A stretch of 54,165 bases of DNA, from contig JAKPEG010000085.1 of the NCBI GenBank assembly GCA_029552065.1, positions 1 to 54,165 on the forward strand, in the 5' to 3' direction. How positions within the stretch are numbered: the stretch's first letter is position 1; every line of letters starts with the position of its first letter. Below are positions 46,614-54,165 of this stretch, in pieces. Made by a program: the position numbers and the translations under genes. The notes beneath the pieces are model-generated. The model was not told where the DNA came from, did no database searches, and was given only the letters and a program-made list of their open reading frames with translations. The stretch comes from Actinomycetes bacterium (GTDB lineage: Bacteria; Actinomycetota; Actinomycetes; Actinomycetales; Dermatophilaceae).

Positions 46614-47495
46614 ATGGCCACACTCGCCCAATGGGCGCAGGGCGCTCGCCCCCGCACCCTTCCCGCCGCCTTCTCGCCCGTCCTCGTCGGCACCGGTGCC
46701 GCCTACGCCGAGGGCCGGGGTGACACCGGGTTGGCCCTGCTCGCCCTCATCGTCGCCCTGGCCCTGCAGGTGGGGGTGAACTACGCGAACGACTACTCCG
46801 ACGGGATCCGCGGCACCGACGACCGACGGCTCGGTCCGGTGCGCCTCGTCGGACAGGGCCTGGCCCCGCCCGGGGAGGTGAAGCTCGCGGCATACCTCGC
46901 GTTCTTCCTCGCCGGACTCGTGGGCTTCTCGCTCATCGCGCTCTCCGGAGCGTGGCTGTTCGTCCCGATCGGTGTTGCCTGCATCGTCGCGGCCTGGTTC
47001 TACACCGGTGGTTCCCGGCCCTACGGCTACCGCGGGCTCGGCGAGGTCATGGTCTTCGTCTTCTTCGGGATCGTCGCGACGCTCGGCACCCTGTGGACCC
47101 AGGCCCACCGGCTCACCTGGGCGGGCCTCGCGGGCGCGGTCGGGGTCGGCGCGCTCGCCTCCGCCATCCTCGTCGCCAACAACCTGCGCGACATCCCCAC
47201 CGACGCGGCGGCCGGCAAGCAGACGCTCGCGGTCCGGATCGGCGACCCGGCGTCTCGCAGGCTGTGGTTGTGGCTGGTTCTCGTGGCCTTCGCGATGGTC
47301 GGGCTGGCCGCGCTCTCCCGGCCGACCGCGCTCACCGGGCTGGCCGCGGTCCTGCTCGCCTGGCCGCCGCTGGCCGCCCTCCGGGCGGGGGCGACCGGCT
47401 CGGCCCTCGTGCCGGTGCTCGTGCGCAGCGGCCGGCTCGAACTCGGCTATGCCGTCCTGCTCGCGGCGGGCCTGTGGGGCTCGCGCCTGCTCTGA
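46614..47495 (+). CDS. menA: 1,4-Dihydroxy-2-naphthoate polyprenyltransferase
   Basis: A 293-residue UbiA-superfamily membrane enzyme with about nine helices that prenylates DHNA and releases CO2, giving demethylmenaquinone. The first Asp motif is NYANDYSDGIRGTDD, the second NNLRDIPTDAAAGKQTLA, and YTGGSRPYGYRGLGEVMVFVFFG is the MenA loop. The ATG at 46614 gives a normal N-terminus (AQGARPRTLPAAFSPVLVG). A TAGACT ten bases before it could be an extra promoter, but operon transcription with menE is sufficient. Confidence 0.94.
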   Translation: MATLAQWAQGARPRTLPAAFSPVLVGTGAAYAEGRGDTGLALLALIVALALQVGVNYANDYSDGIRGTDDRRLGPVRLVGQGLAPPGEVKLAAYLAFFLAGLVGFSLIALSGAWLFVPIGVACIVAAWFYTGGSRPYGYRGLGEVMVFVFFGIVATLGTLWTQAHRLTWAGLAGAVGVGALASAILVANNLRDIPTDAAAGKQTLAVRIGDPASRRLWLWLVLVAFAMVGLAALSRPTALTGLAAVLLAWPPLAALRAGATGSALVPVLVRSGRLELGYAVLLAAGLWGSRLL

Positions 47496-47504
47496 GTCGG
47501 ATTC

Positions 47505-47535
47505 CTCGGCCCTGATCGGCTCTGCTCGGGCCGGG
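47505..47535. terminator. Weak hairpin between convergent menA and the DUF4229-like gene
   Basis: CGGCCC (47507-47512) can pair with GGGCCG (47528-47533), extended by a G-T and a C-G pair, around a 15-base loop. No T-run follows on either strand. It may be a bidirectional terminator between convergent genes; the loop is large for one. Confidence 0.25.
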
Positions 47536-47550
47536 TCTGTTCAGGCGGGC

Positions 47551-47850
47551 TCAGGTGCGGTCGGCCTCGGCGTCCTCGGCGAGCTCGTCCGCAGACCGCT
47601 GGACAGTCCCCTGAGAACGGGCCTCGGCCCGGGCGGCAACCCGCTCGTTGATCCGGTCGGAGATCCGCTCGCGCTGGCCCCGCAGCAGCCAGAAGGCCAG
47701 CGCCATCGAGACCAGGGCCCCGATGAGCACGGCGAAGAGCATCTGGTCCTGACCCACGACGTGGTCGGGCGCGGCGAGCGCGAACCCGCCCCACGCGAGC
47801 GCGAAGCACACGAGGAACAGGACGAGCCGGGACAGCGAATACTTGAGCAC
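47551..47850 (-). CDS. DUF4229-like small membrane protein
   Basis: A 99-residue protein with two predicted membrane helices (LVLFLVCFALAWGGFALA and MLFAVLIGALVSMALAFWLL), then a charged tail of Arg/Glu repeats (GQRERISDRINERVAARAEARSQ), probably helical and cytosolic. The layout matches the actinobacterial DUF4229 family, whose function is unknown. I chose the GTG at 47850, with AGAGG about nine bases upstream; a TTG at 47856 is in frame. It lies 24 bases after ccsB and may be the last gene of that operon. Confidence 0.75.
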   Translation of the reverse strand: MLKYSLSRLVLFLVCFALAWGGFALAAPDHVVGQDQMLFAVLIGALVSMALAFWLLRGQRERISDRINERVAARAEARSQGTVQRSADELAEDAEADRT

Positions 47851-47874
47851 GGACAACAGCCTCTCAGACCCCGG

Positions 47875-48999
47875 TCACAGCCCCGAATAGGAGTGCTGAC
47901 CGACGAAGAACACGTTGACGACGGCGAAGTTGACCACGACGGTGACGAAGCCGGCGATGGCGATCCACATCGCCTTGCGCGGCTCCCAGCCGGCGGTCGC
48001 GCGGGCGTGCATGTAGGCGGCGTAGACGACCCACACGACGAACGTCCACACCTCCTTGGGGTCCCAGGTCCAGTAGGAACCCCACGCCTTCTGCGCCCAG
48101 ATCGCCCCGGCGACGAGGGTGAAGGTCCACAGGATGAAGCCCACCATGGCCAGCCCGTATGCCGTGCGCTCCAGGCGCGTGGCCGAGGGCAGCGCGTCCA
48201 GGAAAGCATCCCATCGACGACCACGGGGGGGCGTCGACGCGTCCACCGGGTCGAGGGAGGCGGACTCCCGGCGGACTCGCAGGAGATAGACGACCCCGAC
48301 CGAGAAGGCGAGCGCGAACAGGCCGACGGCGAGGATCGCGACCACCACATGGATGACCAGCCACACGCTCTTGAGCGCCGGCATGAGCTCGGCAGCCTCG
48401 GTGTAGAAGGCGAGCAGGGCGGTGCCCAGGGTGAGCAGCACCGGCCCCACGACAAACAGGCCCAGCCACTCCCAGCGGTTGCGCTTGACGAGCACGCTGA
48501 AGGCGACGGCGGCCGCCGCGGCCCCGGCCGTGGCGAACTCGAACATGTTGCCCCACGGCGGGCGCATGACCGACAGTCCGCGCAGCGCGATCGAACCGAC
48601 GAGCAGCGCGGTGGCCAGCCAGGTCATCGACGTCGCGCTGCCGGCGAGTTTGCGGGCGCGCACCGAGGGCCCCGGGTATGCCGCGTCGCCCGCCGAGGGC
48701 GCCGGGTCGCCCGCCGGGGGCTCGTCGCCGCGGGTGACCGCCTGCGTCACCCCGGAGCCGGTGGACTCGGCTGCTGCGCGACCGCCGGCCGTGACGAGTT
48801 CCCGCTCGGGCGCCACCAGCTGGGCCGCCTTATCCGCGCGACCGGACGCCGGCCCGAGGGCGGCGAGGTAGGCGGCATACAGGAGCATCGCGACGGTGAA
48901 GACGACCATGGCGGAGTAGAGCGCGAGGTTGGCGTAGCCGGCGAGCTGCGGCGACGGCGCAGCGAGGGGTGCGAGGGCGGTCATCGTCGGCTGGCTCAC
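47875..48999 (-). CDS. ccsB: System II cytochrome c biogenesis protein CcsB (heme handling)
   Basis: A 374-residue membrane protein of the CcsA/ResC heme-handling family, which with ResB carries heme across the membrane and attaches it to apocytochromes c. The tryptophan-rich signature WGSYWTWDPKEVW near the C-terminus is diagnostic; RPPWGNMFEFATAG is the preceding conserved segment. A Pro/Gly/Ala-rich hydrophilic stretch lies between the first and second helix regions (about residues 60-110). The GTG at 48999 overlaps the resB stop (GTGA); an ATG five codons on is an alternative. Confidence 0.92.
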   Translation of the reverse strand: MSQPTMTALAPLAAPSPQLAGYANLALYSAMVVFTVAMLLYAAYLAALGPASGRADKAAQLVAPERELVTAGGRAAAESTGSGVTQAVTRGDEPPAGDPAPSAGDAAYPGPSVRARKLAGSATSMTWLATALLVGSIALRGLSVMRPPWGNMFEFATAGAAAAAVAFSVLVKRNRWEWLGLFVVGPVLLTLGTALLAFYTEAAELMPALKSVWLVIHVVVAILAVGLFALAFSVGVVYLLRVRRESASLDPVDASTPPRGRRWDAFLDALPSATRLERTAYGLAMVGFILWTFTLVAGAIWAQKAWGSYWTWDPKEVWTFVVWVVYAAYMHARATAGWEPRKAMWIAIAGFVTVVVNFAVVNVFFVGQHSYSGL

Positions 49000-50597
49000 T
49001 TCCGTCGGGCCCGGGATCGCCCCGGGTCGGTCTCGCTCAGCGCCTGGGTGAACTCGGCGACGAAGCCGGGCAACCCTGGGTCGGCGTTCTTGGACAGCGC
49101 ACCGACACGAACGAGGGTACGCGAGGAGTCCTCGGGGTCGGGCACCGCCCGCACGAAGATCCGCCGCCGACGCACGAGCAGGGAGGCGACGAGGCCGGCG
49201 ACGGTGAGGAGTGCGGCGAACAGGGTGAGGCCCTTGCCGGGGTCCGAACGCACGGAGAGCCCGGCGAAGCGGGCGACCGAGTCGAAGGTGATCGAGCCGC
49301 GGCCACCCGGCAGGGTGGCGGTCTCGCCCGGCTTGAGCCGGATCGCGAGCGGGCTGCCGTCGGCCTTCGGCACCGGTGTCATCGAGGTCGTCGTGAGCGA
49401 GAAGACCGACTGCGGGCGACCGCCCGGGAAGAGGTCGCCCTCCCACACCGTGAGCGCGAGCTCGGGATTGCGCAGGTCCGGGAACTGGGAGACGGGACCG
49501 TTGGCATAGGTCGGCTCGGCGGTGGGCAGGAAGAAGCCGGAGAAGCCGAGCATGGCCGGGTTCGCGGCCGGCACCTTGATCGCCCCGACCGAGGTGTAGA
49601 AGCCATCCTGGGCGAGGAACGGGGTGGCGTCCCGGTAGAGGATCGCGCCGCTCGCGTCGCGGACGGTCACGACCGGCGCGTAACCGTTGCCGAGGAGGAA
49701 GACGTCGACGCCGTCGAGGGTGAGCGGCGAGTTGACCGAGAGGGTCTGTTGCTGGGTGGCCCCGCCGAGCGCCTGGGCGGTCGTCGTGTATGCCGTGAAG
49801 CCGCGCGGGGCGCCGAACTGGGACCCGCCCACCTGGTCCTCGAAGCGGACGTCGAGCCGGTCGACCCGCACCGTGAACGGGGGGACGGAGGCGAGGTCGA
49901 CGAGCGGACCGGCCGAGAAGGTGTGGTAGGCCCGGACGGTCGAGGCGAAGGTCTGGCCCTCGGGCACGATGACATCACCCCGCCAGCCGAACAGGTGCCC
50001 GACGGCCACCCCGACGATGACGATGCACAGGGCGACGTGGAAGACGAGGTTGCCGGTCTCCCGCAGGTATCCCGTCTCGGCGCTCACCGAGACGTCGTCG
50101 TGCGCGTGCACGCGATAGCGCTTGCGCCGCAGCGATTCCCGGGCTGCCTCGAGTGCGGCGGTCGGCGGACCGGCATACGTCGTCTCGGCGTGGACGTCGA
50201 GCCGCTCGAGTCGCTGCGGTGCGCGGGGCGGGCGCGCGCGCAGGGCGTGCCAGTGCAGCCGGCTGCGCGGGACGATGCAGCCGACAAGGGAGACGACGAG
50301 CAGGAGGTAGACGGCCGAGAACCACGGGGAGGTGAAGACCTCGAAGAAGCCGAGCCGGTCCAGCCACGGCCCGACGCCGGGATGTTCGGCGAGGTAGTCG
50401 GCGACCCGGGTCGCGTCGATCGACCGTTGCGGGAAGACCGAGCCGGGCACGGCGGCGACCGAGAGCAGCAGCAGGAGGAAGAGTGCGGTGCGCATCGAGG
50501 TGAGCGTGCGCCAGGCCCAGCGCAGCCAGCCGGCCGGGCCCAGCCGCGGCTGGACGACCTCGGTCTCGGTCGGCTGGGTGGTCATTCCGGCGCTCAC
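48996..50597 (-). CDS. resB: System II cytochrome c biogenesis protein ResB
   Basis: A 533-residue membrane protein, partner of CcsB. It has three N-terminal helices (the first being MRTALFLLLLLSVAAVPGSVFP, the second LLLVVSLVGCIVPRSRLHWHALR), a large extracytoplasmic domain, and a C-terminal helix (LFAALLTVAGLVASLLVRRRR). GNLVFHVALCIVIVGVAVG carries a conserved His. The GTG at 50597 overlaps the ccdA stop and has AGGTGG upstream; the ATG at 50585 is possible. Confidence 0.92.
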   Translation of the reverse strand: MSAGMTTQPTETEVVQPRLGPAGWLRWAWRTLTSMRTALFLLLLLSVAAVPGSVFPQRSIDATRVADYLAEHPGVGPWLDRLGFFEVFTSPWFSAVYLLLVVSLVGCIVPRSRLHWHALRARPPRAPQRLERLDVHAETTYAGPPTAALEAARESLRRKRYRVHAHDDVSVSAETGYLRETGNLVFHVALCIVIVGVAVGHLFGWRGDVIVPEGQTFASTVRAYHTFSAGPLVDLASVPPFTVRVDRLDVRFEDQVGGSQFGAPRGFTAYTTTAQALGGATQQQTLSVNSPLTLDGVDVFLLGNGYAPVVTVRDASGAILYRDATPFLAQDGFYTSVGAIKVPAANPAMLGFSGFFLPTAEPTYANGPVSQFPDLRNPELALTVWEGDLFPGGRPQSVFSLTTTSMTPVPKADGSPLAIRLKPGETATLPGGRGSITFDSVARFAGLSVRSDPGKGLTLFAALLTVAGLVASLLVRRRRIFVRAVPDPEDSSRTLVRVGALSKNADPGLPGFVAEFTQALSETDPGRSRARRK

Positions 50598-51346
50598 AGC
50601 ACCACCTGGAAGCCCGCGACGACCTGGGACTGCAGCCACGCGACGAGACTCTCCCACAGCCCGCTGAGCATGAGCAGCCCGACGCCGACGAGCAGCAGGC
50701 CGCCGGCCAGGTGGATCCCCCGCTGATGGCGCCGCAGCCAGGTATTCGCCCGGGCCGCGCGCGACCAGCCGGCCGCGACGAGCAGGAAGGGCAGCCCCAG
50801 GCCCACGCAGTATGCCGCCGCGAGCACGGTGCCGCGCGCGACCGGGGCATCTCCGGCGAGGGGGGCCGCGAGGGCGTAGATGGCCCCGAGGGTGGGGCCG
50901 GTGCACGGGGTCCAGCCGACGGCGAAGACGGCGCCGAGCAGCGGGGCACCGGCAAGCCCGGCGGCCGGGCGCCAGCCGGCGCGCAGCTCTCGCTGGCTGC
51001 CCCAGCGGGCTCCGACGCCGAGGAAGACCAGGCCCATGACCACGACGAGCGCGCCGCCGACCCGGGTGAGGGTGGCCTCGTGCCCCGTGAGAGCCGACCC
51101 CGCCGCGGTAACGGCGAGCGCACCGAGGAGGAAGACGACCGAGAAGCCGAGGACGAACAGGGCGGTGCCGAGGACGACCCGGGACCTGCGTGGTGCCGCC
51201 GGCCCGGCGTCGGACAGTCCGGTGACATAGCCGAGGAAGCCTGGCACGAGGGGGAGCACGCAGGGTGAGGCGAACGAGACGAGGCCGGCGAGCACGGCGA
51301 CGAGCGCGGCGAGCGGAAGCGCCCCACTGGCGATGGTGTCGGTCAC
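50594..51346 (-). CDS. ccdA: CcdA-type thiol-disulfide transporter
   Basis: A 250-residue membrane protein with six predicted helices that passes reducing equivalents outward for apocytochrome c thiols. The two functional cysteines are in SFASPCVLPLVPGF (C29) and VGWTPCTGPTLGAI (C148), as in the family. The GTG at 51346 overlaps the TlpA-like gene's stop (GTGA). It presumably reduces the adjacent thioredoxin-like lipoprotein. Confidence 0.93.
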   Translation of the reverse strand: MTDTIASGALPLAALVAVLAGLVSFASPCVLPLVPGFLGYVTGLSDAGPAAPRRSRVVLGTALFVLGFSVVFLLGALAVTAAGSALTGHEATLTRVGGALVVVMGLVFLGVGARWGSQRELRAGWRPAAGLAGAPLLGAVFAVGWTPCTGPTLGAIYALAAPLAGDAPVARGTVLAAAYCVGLGLPFLLVAAGWSRAARANTWLRRHQRGIHLAGGLLLVGVGLLMLSGLWESLVAWLQSQVVAGFQVVL

Positions 51347-51924
51347 TCGGCGAGCACCGCGTCGACGAGGGTGCGCAGGGTGATCTCGGTGACCGGTCCG
51401 GAGACCCGGGCGGCGATCCGACCCTGGCGGTCCAGGACGAGGGTCGTCGGCGTCGCCGGCGCCTTTCCGGCGAGGGCGACGACCGGCGCTCCCCCGCTGG
51501 CCTGGTCGTTGATCGACGGGTAGGTGACGCCCTTGGCCCGCAGGAAGGCGGCTCCCCGCTCGGGCGACTCCATGGTGTCGAGGCCGACGAAGGCGACCGG
51601 GGCCTTCGCCGCCTGGTATGCCGCCCACGCCTGTTGCAGGGCGGGGGTCTCCTCGACGCACGGTGGGCACCACGAACCCCACACGTTGACGACCACGACC
51701 TTGCCCGCCCCGTCGGCACCGGTCGACCACGATCCACCGTCGACGGTCGTCCCCGCGAGCACGAGGGGGGTGCCACGCGAGGCTGCGCCGAGCTGCTCGA
51801 TGGCCCCGGAGCCCTGGACGTAGCGGTCGTTGCCCTGGGCCGAGGCGGCGAGCGAGCCGTCGTCGCGCGTGCAGCCGGCGAGGGCGGTCGCGAGGACCAG
51901 GGCGAGTGTCGCCGCGAGTCTCAT
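51343..51924 (-). CDS. TlpA/ResA-like thioredoxin-fold lipoprotein
   Basis: A 193-residue secreted lipoprotein. Residues 1-18 form a lipoprotein signal with lipobox LAGC (Cys18), and the thioredoxin active site is WGSWCPPCVEE (C86, C89). It should accept electrons from CcdA and reduce apocytochrome c cysteines outside the membrane. The ATG at 51924 overlaps the phosphatase stop by four bases (ATGA). Ser/Ala/Gly-rich residues 19-50 form a linker. Confidence 0.9.
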   Translation of the reverse strand: MRLAATLALVLATALAGCTRDDGSLAASAQGNDRYVQGSGAIEQLGAASRGTPLVLAGTTVDGGSWSTGADGAGKVVVVNVWGSWCPPCVEETPALQQAWAAYQAAKAPVAFVGLDTMESPERGAAFLRAKGVTYPSINDQASGGAPVVALAGKAPATPTTLVLDRQGRIAARVSGPVTEITLRTLVDAVLAE

Positions 51925-52568
51925 GCGCCCGCCTTGCGGGAGGCCAGGTGCTGGAGGTGGGCGGCCGGCTCGGTGTAGACGATCGAGGTGAGTTCGTTGC
52001 CGAGGTAGTGCAGGGAGGTGAGCGAGGCGAGCGAGCACTGGCGCTTGCGCGGGTCGTGCCAGAGCCGCCGGCCCTCGAGACGGCAGCGCAGGGTCCAGAT
52101 CGGCAGCTGGTGGGACACCACGAGGGCCTCGTGCCCGCGGGCGGCGTCGCGCACGTCGGCGACCGCGGCATACATCCGGGCCGCGATCGCGGCATACGCC
52201 TCGCCCCAGCTCGGGGTGAACGGGTCCACGAGCCGGGACAAGGAGCGCGGCTCGAGCAGGGCCCCCAGGCTCGCACCGACGACCCTGCCCTCGAAGAAGT
52301 TGCCGGCCTCGATCAGTCGGCCGTCGACGTGGATGCCCAGGCCGTGGCTGTCGGCGATCGGCTGGGCCGTCTCGATGGCCCGCTCGAGTGGGGATGAGGC
52401 GACATGGACCAGGTCGCGGGCGGCCAGATGCGCCGTCACGGCCACGGCCATCTCACGCCCGAGCGCGGAGAGCTGGAACCCGGGCAGCCGACCATAGAGG
52501 ATCCCCTGGGGGTTGTCGACCTCACCGTGCCGCAGCAGGTGGACGACGGTCGTCTCGGGGGTGGCCAT
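51921..52568 (-). CDS. Histidine phosphatase-family protein (phosphoglycerate mutase-like)
   Basis: A 215-residue branch-1 histidine phosphatase. The phosphohistidine motif LLRHGEVDN is at 11-19 (RHG 13-15), SSPLERAIETA gives the second catalytic Arg/Glu region, and EALVVSHQLPIW supplies the second His. Substrate is unknown. It is the first gene of the cytochrome c maturation operon by overlap, a common placement in actinobacteria. About 40 bases separate it from the MarR gene upstream. Confidence 0.87.
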   Translation of the reverse strand: MATPETTVVHLLRHGEVDNPQGILYGRLPGFQLSALGREMAVAVTAHLAARDLVHVASSPLERAIETAQPIADSHGLGIHVDGRLIEAGNFFEGRVVGASLGALLEPRSLSRLVDPFTPSWGEAYAAIAARMYAAVADVRDAARGHEALVVSHQLPIWTLRCRLEGRRLWHDPRKRQCSLASLTSLHYLGNELTSIVYTEPAAHLQHLASRKAGA

Positions 52569-52610
52569 GCCCCCATTCTTCCATCGCTCCGTCCCGATCC
52601 CGGGGCCGAG

Positions 52611-53108
52611 TCACGGGCCGGGCGACGTCCCCTGCGACTCGGGGTCCAGACCGTCCCGGACGACCGCCATCGCGTCGCCGAGCACGGTGAACTGCTCGGG
52701 GGTGAGTCGGTCGATGAGGTGCCTCCGCACGTCGTCGAGGTGTCGCGGCGCGATCTCGAGCACCTTGTCGTAGCCCGTGTCCGTGAGGGTGAGCAGGACG
52801 CCGCGCCGGTCGCCCTCGAACGGCTCGCGGGTGACCCAGCCACGCCGCTCGAGCCGGCTGGCCGTGTGGGTGAGTCGGCTGCGCGACTGGACGACGAGAT
52901 CCGCCAGCTCGGACATCCGTCGCTGCCGGCCCGGCGCCTCGGACAGCTGGGAGATGATCTCGTATTCGCTCAATCCCAGGCCGTATGCCGTGAGCCCCCG
53001 GTCGAGCGCCTCGAGGAGCAGCCGTCCCCCGCGCAGGTAGGCCCGCCAGGAGCGCTGCTCGTCGACCGACAGCCATCGCGGCTCCGCCTGCGCCCACTCG
53101 TCGGACAT
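52611..53108 (-). CDS. MarR-family transcriptional regulator
   Basis: A 165-residue winged-helix regulator. The DNA-binding part is ELADLVVQSRSRLTHTASRLERRGWVTREPFEGDRRGVLLTLTDTG (cited in parts: SRSRLTHTASRLERRG is the recognition helix, DRRGVLLTLTDTG the wing), at about residues 70-120. It is divergent from a YceI gene, with a perfect palindrome near the YceI promoter, so it probably represses that gene and perhaps itself. There is no cysteine in the visible sequence, which argues against an OhrR-type thiol switch. Confidence 0.87.
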   Translation of the reverse strand: MSDEWAQAEPRWLSVDEQRSWRAYLRGGRLLLEALDRGLTAYGLGLSEYEIISQLSEAPGRQRRMSELADLVVQSRSRLTHTASRLERRGWVTREPFEGDRRGVLLTLTDTGYDKVLEIAPRHLDDVRRHLIDRLTPEQFTVLGDAMAVVRDGLDPESQGTSPGP

Positions 53109-53241
53109 CCACCCCTGCCTTCCCGCACCGTCAGGCGAAGAATAGTGGTCCGGGCTCCGGTTTGGGCCGTGGTTCCGGACCCGATCCCCTCCGCACCCCC
53201 TCCGTGCGATCCCACATGTCGAGACTACGCCCTCGCCGGGA

Positions 53242-53261
53242 ATAGTTGACTCATCAACTAT
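53242..53261. promoter_or_regulatory. Perfect palindromic operator, probably for the divergent MarR protein
   Basis: ATAGTTGA, four bases, then TCAACTAT: 8-base arms with no mismatch, the size and type of MarR-family operators. It overlaps the TTGACT that is the best -35 for the YceI gene, so a bound dimer would block polymerase. It lies about 60 bases before the YceI start and 130 before the MarR start. Confidence 0.75.
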
Positions 53262-53273
53262 GCTTCATATCCG
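53246..53273 (+). promoter_or_regulatory. YceI promoter, -35 inside the operator
   Basis: TTGACT (53246-53251) and TATCCG (53268-53273) with a 16-base spacer. The -10 is imperfect. The leader to the ATG at 53320 would be about 40 bases. Confidence 0.5.
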
Positions 53274-53319
53274 TGACGGGTCGCCCGGCTCGTCGCGCGT
53301 CACGACGACAGGACCTCTC

Positions 53320-53850
53320 ATGAGCAGCTTCCCCGGCCTCACCTCCGGCACATGGACCGTCGACCCCACCCACACCGAGGTCGGCTTCGTCGCCCGCCAC
53401 CTCATGGTCGCGAAGGTCCGGGGTCGCTTCGCAACCGTCGCGGGCACCGTGACGGTGGGTGACACCCTCGCCGACACCTCCGTGCAGGCCAGTGTCGAGA
53501 CAGCCTCGGTCTCGACCAACCAGGCGGACCGCGACGCGCACTTGCGCAGCGGGGACTTCTTCGACAGCGACACCTACCCGGCCATGATCTTCGCGTCGAC
53601 GTCGGTGACCGAGGACTCGATGACCGGTGAGCTCACGATCAAGGGCGAGACGCACCCGGTGACCTTCGAGCTCGAGTTCGACGGCGTCCAGGCCGACCCC
53701 TGGGGGAACACCAAGGCCGGCTTCACCGCGACCACCTCGATCAGCCGGGCCCAGTGGGGACTCACCTGGAACGCGGCACTCGAGGGCGGCGGCGTCCTCG
53801 TCTCGGACAAGATCGCCATCACCCTCGAGGTGGAGCTGCTCAAGGCCTGA
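53320..53850 (+). CDS. YceI-family lipocalin-like protein
   Basis: A 176-residue YceI-domain protein. SGTWTVDPTHTEVGFVARHLMVAKVRGRF is the family opening (TWTVDPTHTEVGFVARH), TNQADRDAHLRSGDFFD the middle signature, and GELTIKGETHPVTFE the third. The fold binds polyprenyl chains or similar lipids in a beta-barrel; a link to isoprenoid quinones is known for relatives but not shown here. I chose the ATG at 53320 (AGGA eight bases upstream); no signal peptide is seen, so it is probably cytosolic. An upstream ATG overlaps the operator and is unlikely. Confidence 0.92.
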   Translation: MSSFPGLTSGTWTVDPTHTEVGFVARHLMVAKVRGRFATVAGTVTVGDTLADTSVQASVETASVSTNQADRDAHLRSGDFFDSDTYPAMIFASTSVTEDSMTGELTIKGETHPVTFELEFDGVQADPWGNTKAGFTATTSISRAQWGLTWNAALEGGGVLVSDKIAITLEVELLKA

Positions 53851-53866
53851 CCAACCTTTTCACGCA

Positions 53867-53907
53867 CGCGACGGCGGGCGCGCCCCTCGGGCGCGCCCGC
53901 CGTCGCG
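53867..53907 (+). terminator. Strong hairpin downstream of the YceI gene
   Basis: A 19-base-pair perfect stem with a three-base loop (CTC), arms at 53867-53885 and 53889-53907, nearly all G-C. It lies 17 bases after the YceI stop. No T-run follows, as is common for actinobacterial terminators. It may also act as an mRNA-stabilising 3' end. Confidence 0.8.
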
Positions 53908-53926
53908 CACCCGGCGCCACCCCTCT

Positions 53927-54002
53927 CACGCACCTATGCATTGCGTCACCACCCACACCACCCACACCACCCACAGCAAGGTCTGACCCGCGCCGGAACC
54001 GC
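53927..54002. repeat. Intergenic repeat unit, copy A
   Basis: Begins CACGCACCTATGCATTGCGT and continues through a run of ACCACCCAC units and a GGTCTGACC-like stretch to GGAACCGCCA. It matches copy B at 54096, offset by 169 bases. The gene-free DNA from 53851 to the window end holds the YceI hairpin, the two repeat copies and C-rich low-complexity sequence between them; I see no convincing gene there. Confidence 0.75.
53948..53974. repeat. 9-bp tandem repeat (ACCACCCAC x 3)
   Basis: Three perfect head-to-tail copies within repeat copy A. Copy B has two (the second with one change), so the number varies between copies, as expected from slippage. Confidence 0.85.
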
Positions 54003-54095
54003 CACGCCGCCAGCCGCAACGCCGCCACCCGCCACCCGCCACGCCGCCATCCGCCTCCTCCACCCGCGCACCCGCGCACCCGCGCAGCCCCCCGC

Positions 54096-54165
54096 CACGC
54101 ACCTATGCATGGCGTCACCACCCACACCACCCGCAGCGACGTCGGACCGCGACGGAACGCCATCA
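54096..54165. repeat. Intergenic repeat unit, copy B (cut by window end)
   Basis: Begins CACGCACCTATGCATGGCGT, one base different from copy A over the first 20, then two 9-base units and a GACGTCGGACC stretch where A has GGTCTGACCC. It runs off the window, so full length is unknown. Confidence 0.75.

Noticed and set aside
53948..53974. Possible CRISPR-like array
   Set aside because: Nine-base units are contiguous, with no spacers, and no cas genes are in the window.
53840..54163. 107-codon minus-strand frame at the right end
   Set aside because: Covers the YceI hairpin and the C-rich repeats; Gly/Arg/Trp-rich and without a plausible start site.

Overview
The window comes from a high-GC actinobacterium. 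Gene content points to the Micrococcales, probably near the Intrasporangiaceae/Dermatophilaceae, but no rRNA gene or other marker in the window fixes the genus. Genes are tightly packed, many neighbours share a 4-base ATGA or GTGA stop/start overlap, and several promoters look leaderless.

Layout. (1) 1-2130: the 3' part of a 2-oxoacid:ferredoxin oxidoreductase beta subunit gene (korB), a RarD-type permease and a small DUF6458-like membrane protein. (2) 2254-20598, minus strand: a respiratory block. It reads from a geranylgeranyl reductase-family flavoprotein (probable menaquinone reductase, MenJ type), through the complete 14-gene complex I operon nuoA-N, to a polyprenyl diphosphate synthase that could make the menaquinone side chain. 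(3) 20901-37390: an apparently undescribed biosynthetic gene cluster. (4) 37517-47495: menaquinone biosynthesis (menG, menF, menD, menC, menB, menE, menA), with a MurJ-type flippase and a VOC protein among them. (5) 47551-52568, minus strand: a DUF4229-like protein, then cytochrome c maturation System II (ccsB, resB, ccdA, a TlpA-like lipoprotein) and a histidine phosphatase. (6) 52611-54165: a MarR regulator divergent from a YceI gene with a palindromic operator, then a strong hairpin and an intergenic repeat region.

The respiratory parts fit together: NADH enters complex I, menaquinone is made, prenylated, methylated and partly reduced by the men genes, MenJ and the polyprenyl synthase, and System II matures c-type cytochromes.

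The most interesting part is the ~16.5-kb cluster lying between MenJ and MenG. It has a UbiA-superfamily prenyltransferase, a carrier protein, a catalytically complete ketosynthase, a second ketosynthase-like protein lacking all three catalytic residues (chain-length-factor-like), and a benzoate-CoA-ligase-type activating enzyme. Tailoring genes are an atypical SDR, a class A flavin monooxygenase, a SAM methyltransferase, a CrtI-like FAD oxidoreductase and two tandem P450s. A MacB-type ABC pair ends it. No ketoreductase, aromatase, cyclase or regulator is present. I infer a prenylated, methylated and oxidised aryl-primed polyketide; the product is unknown.

A second unexpected signal is the short word GTATGCC/GGCATAC. 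I counted about 47 copies by eye, roughly ten times the base-composition expectation, in several reading frames, both orientations and intergenic DNA. It looks like a DNA-level motif of this genome.
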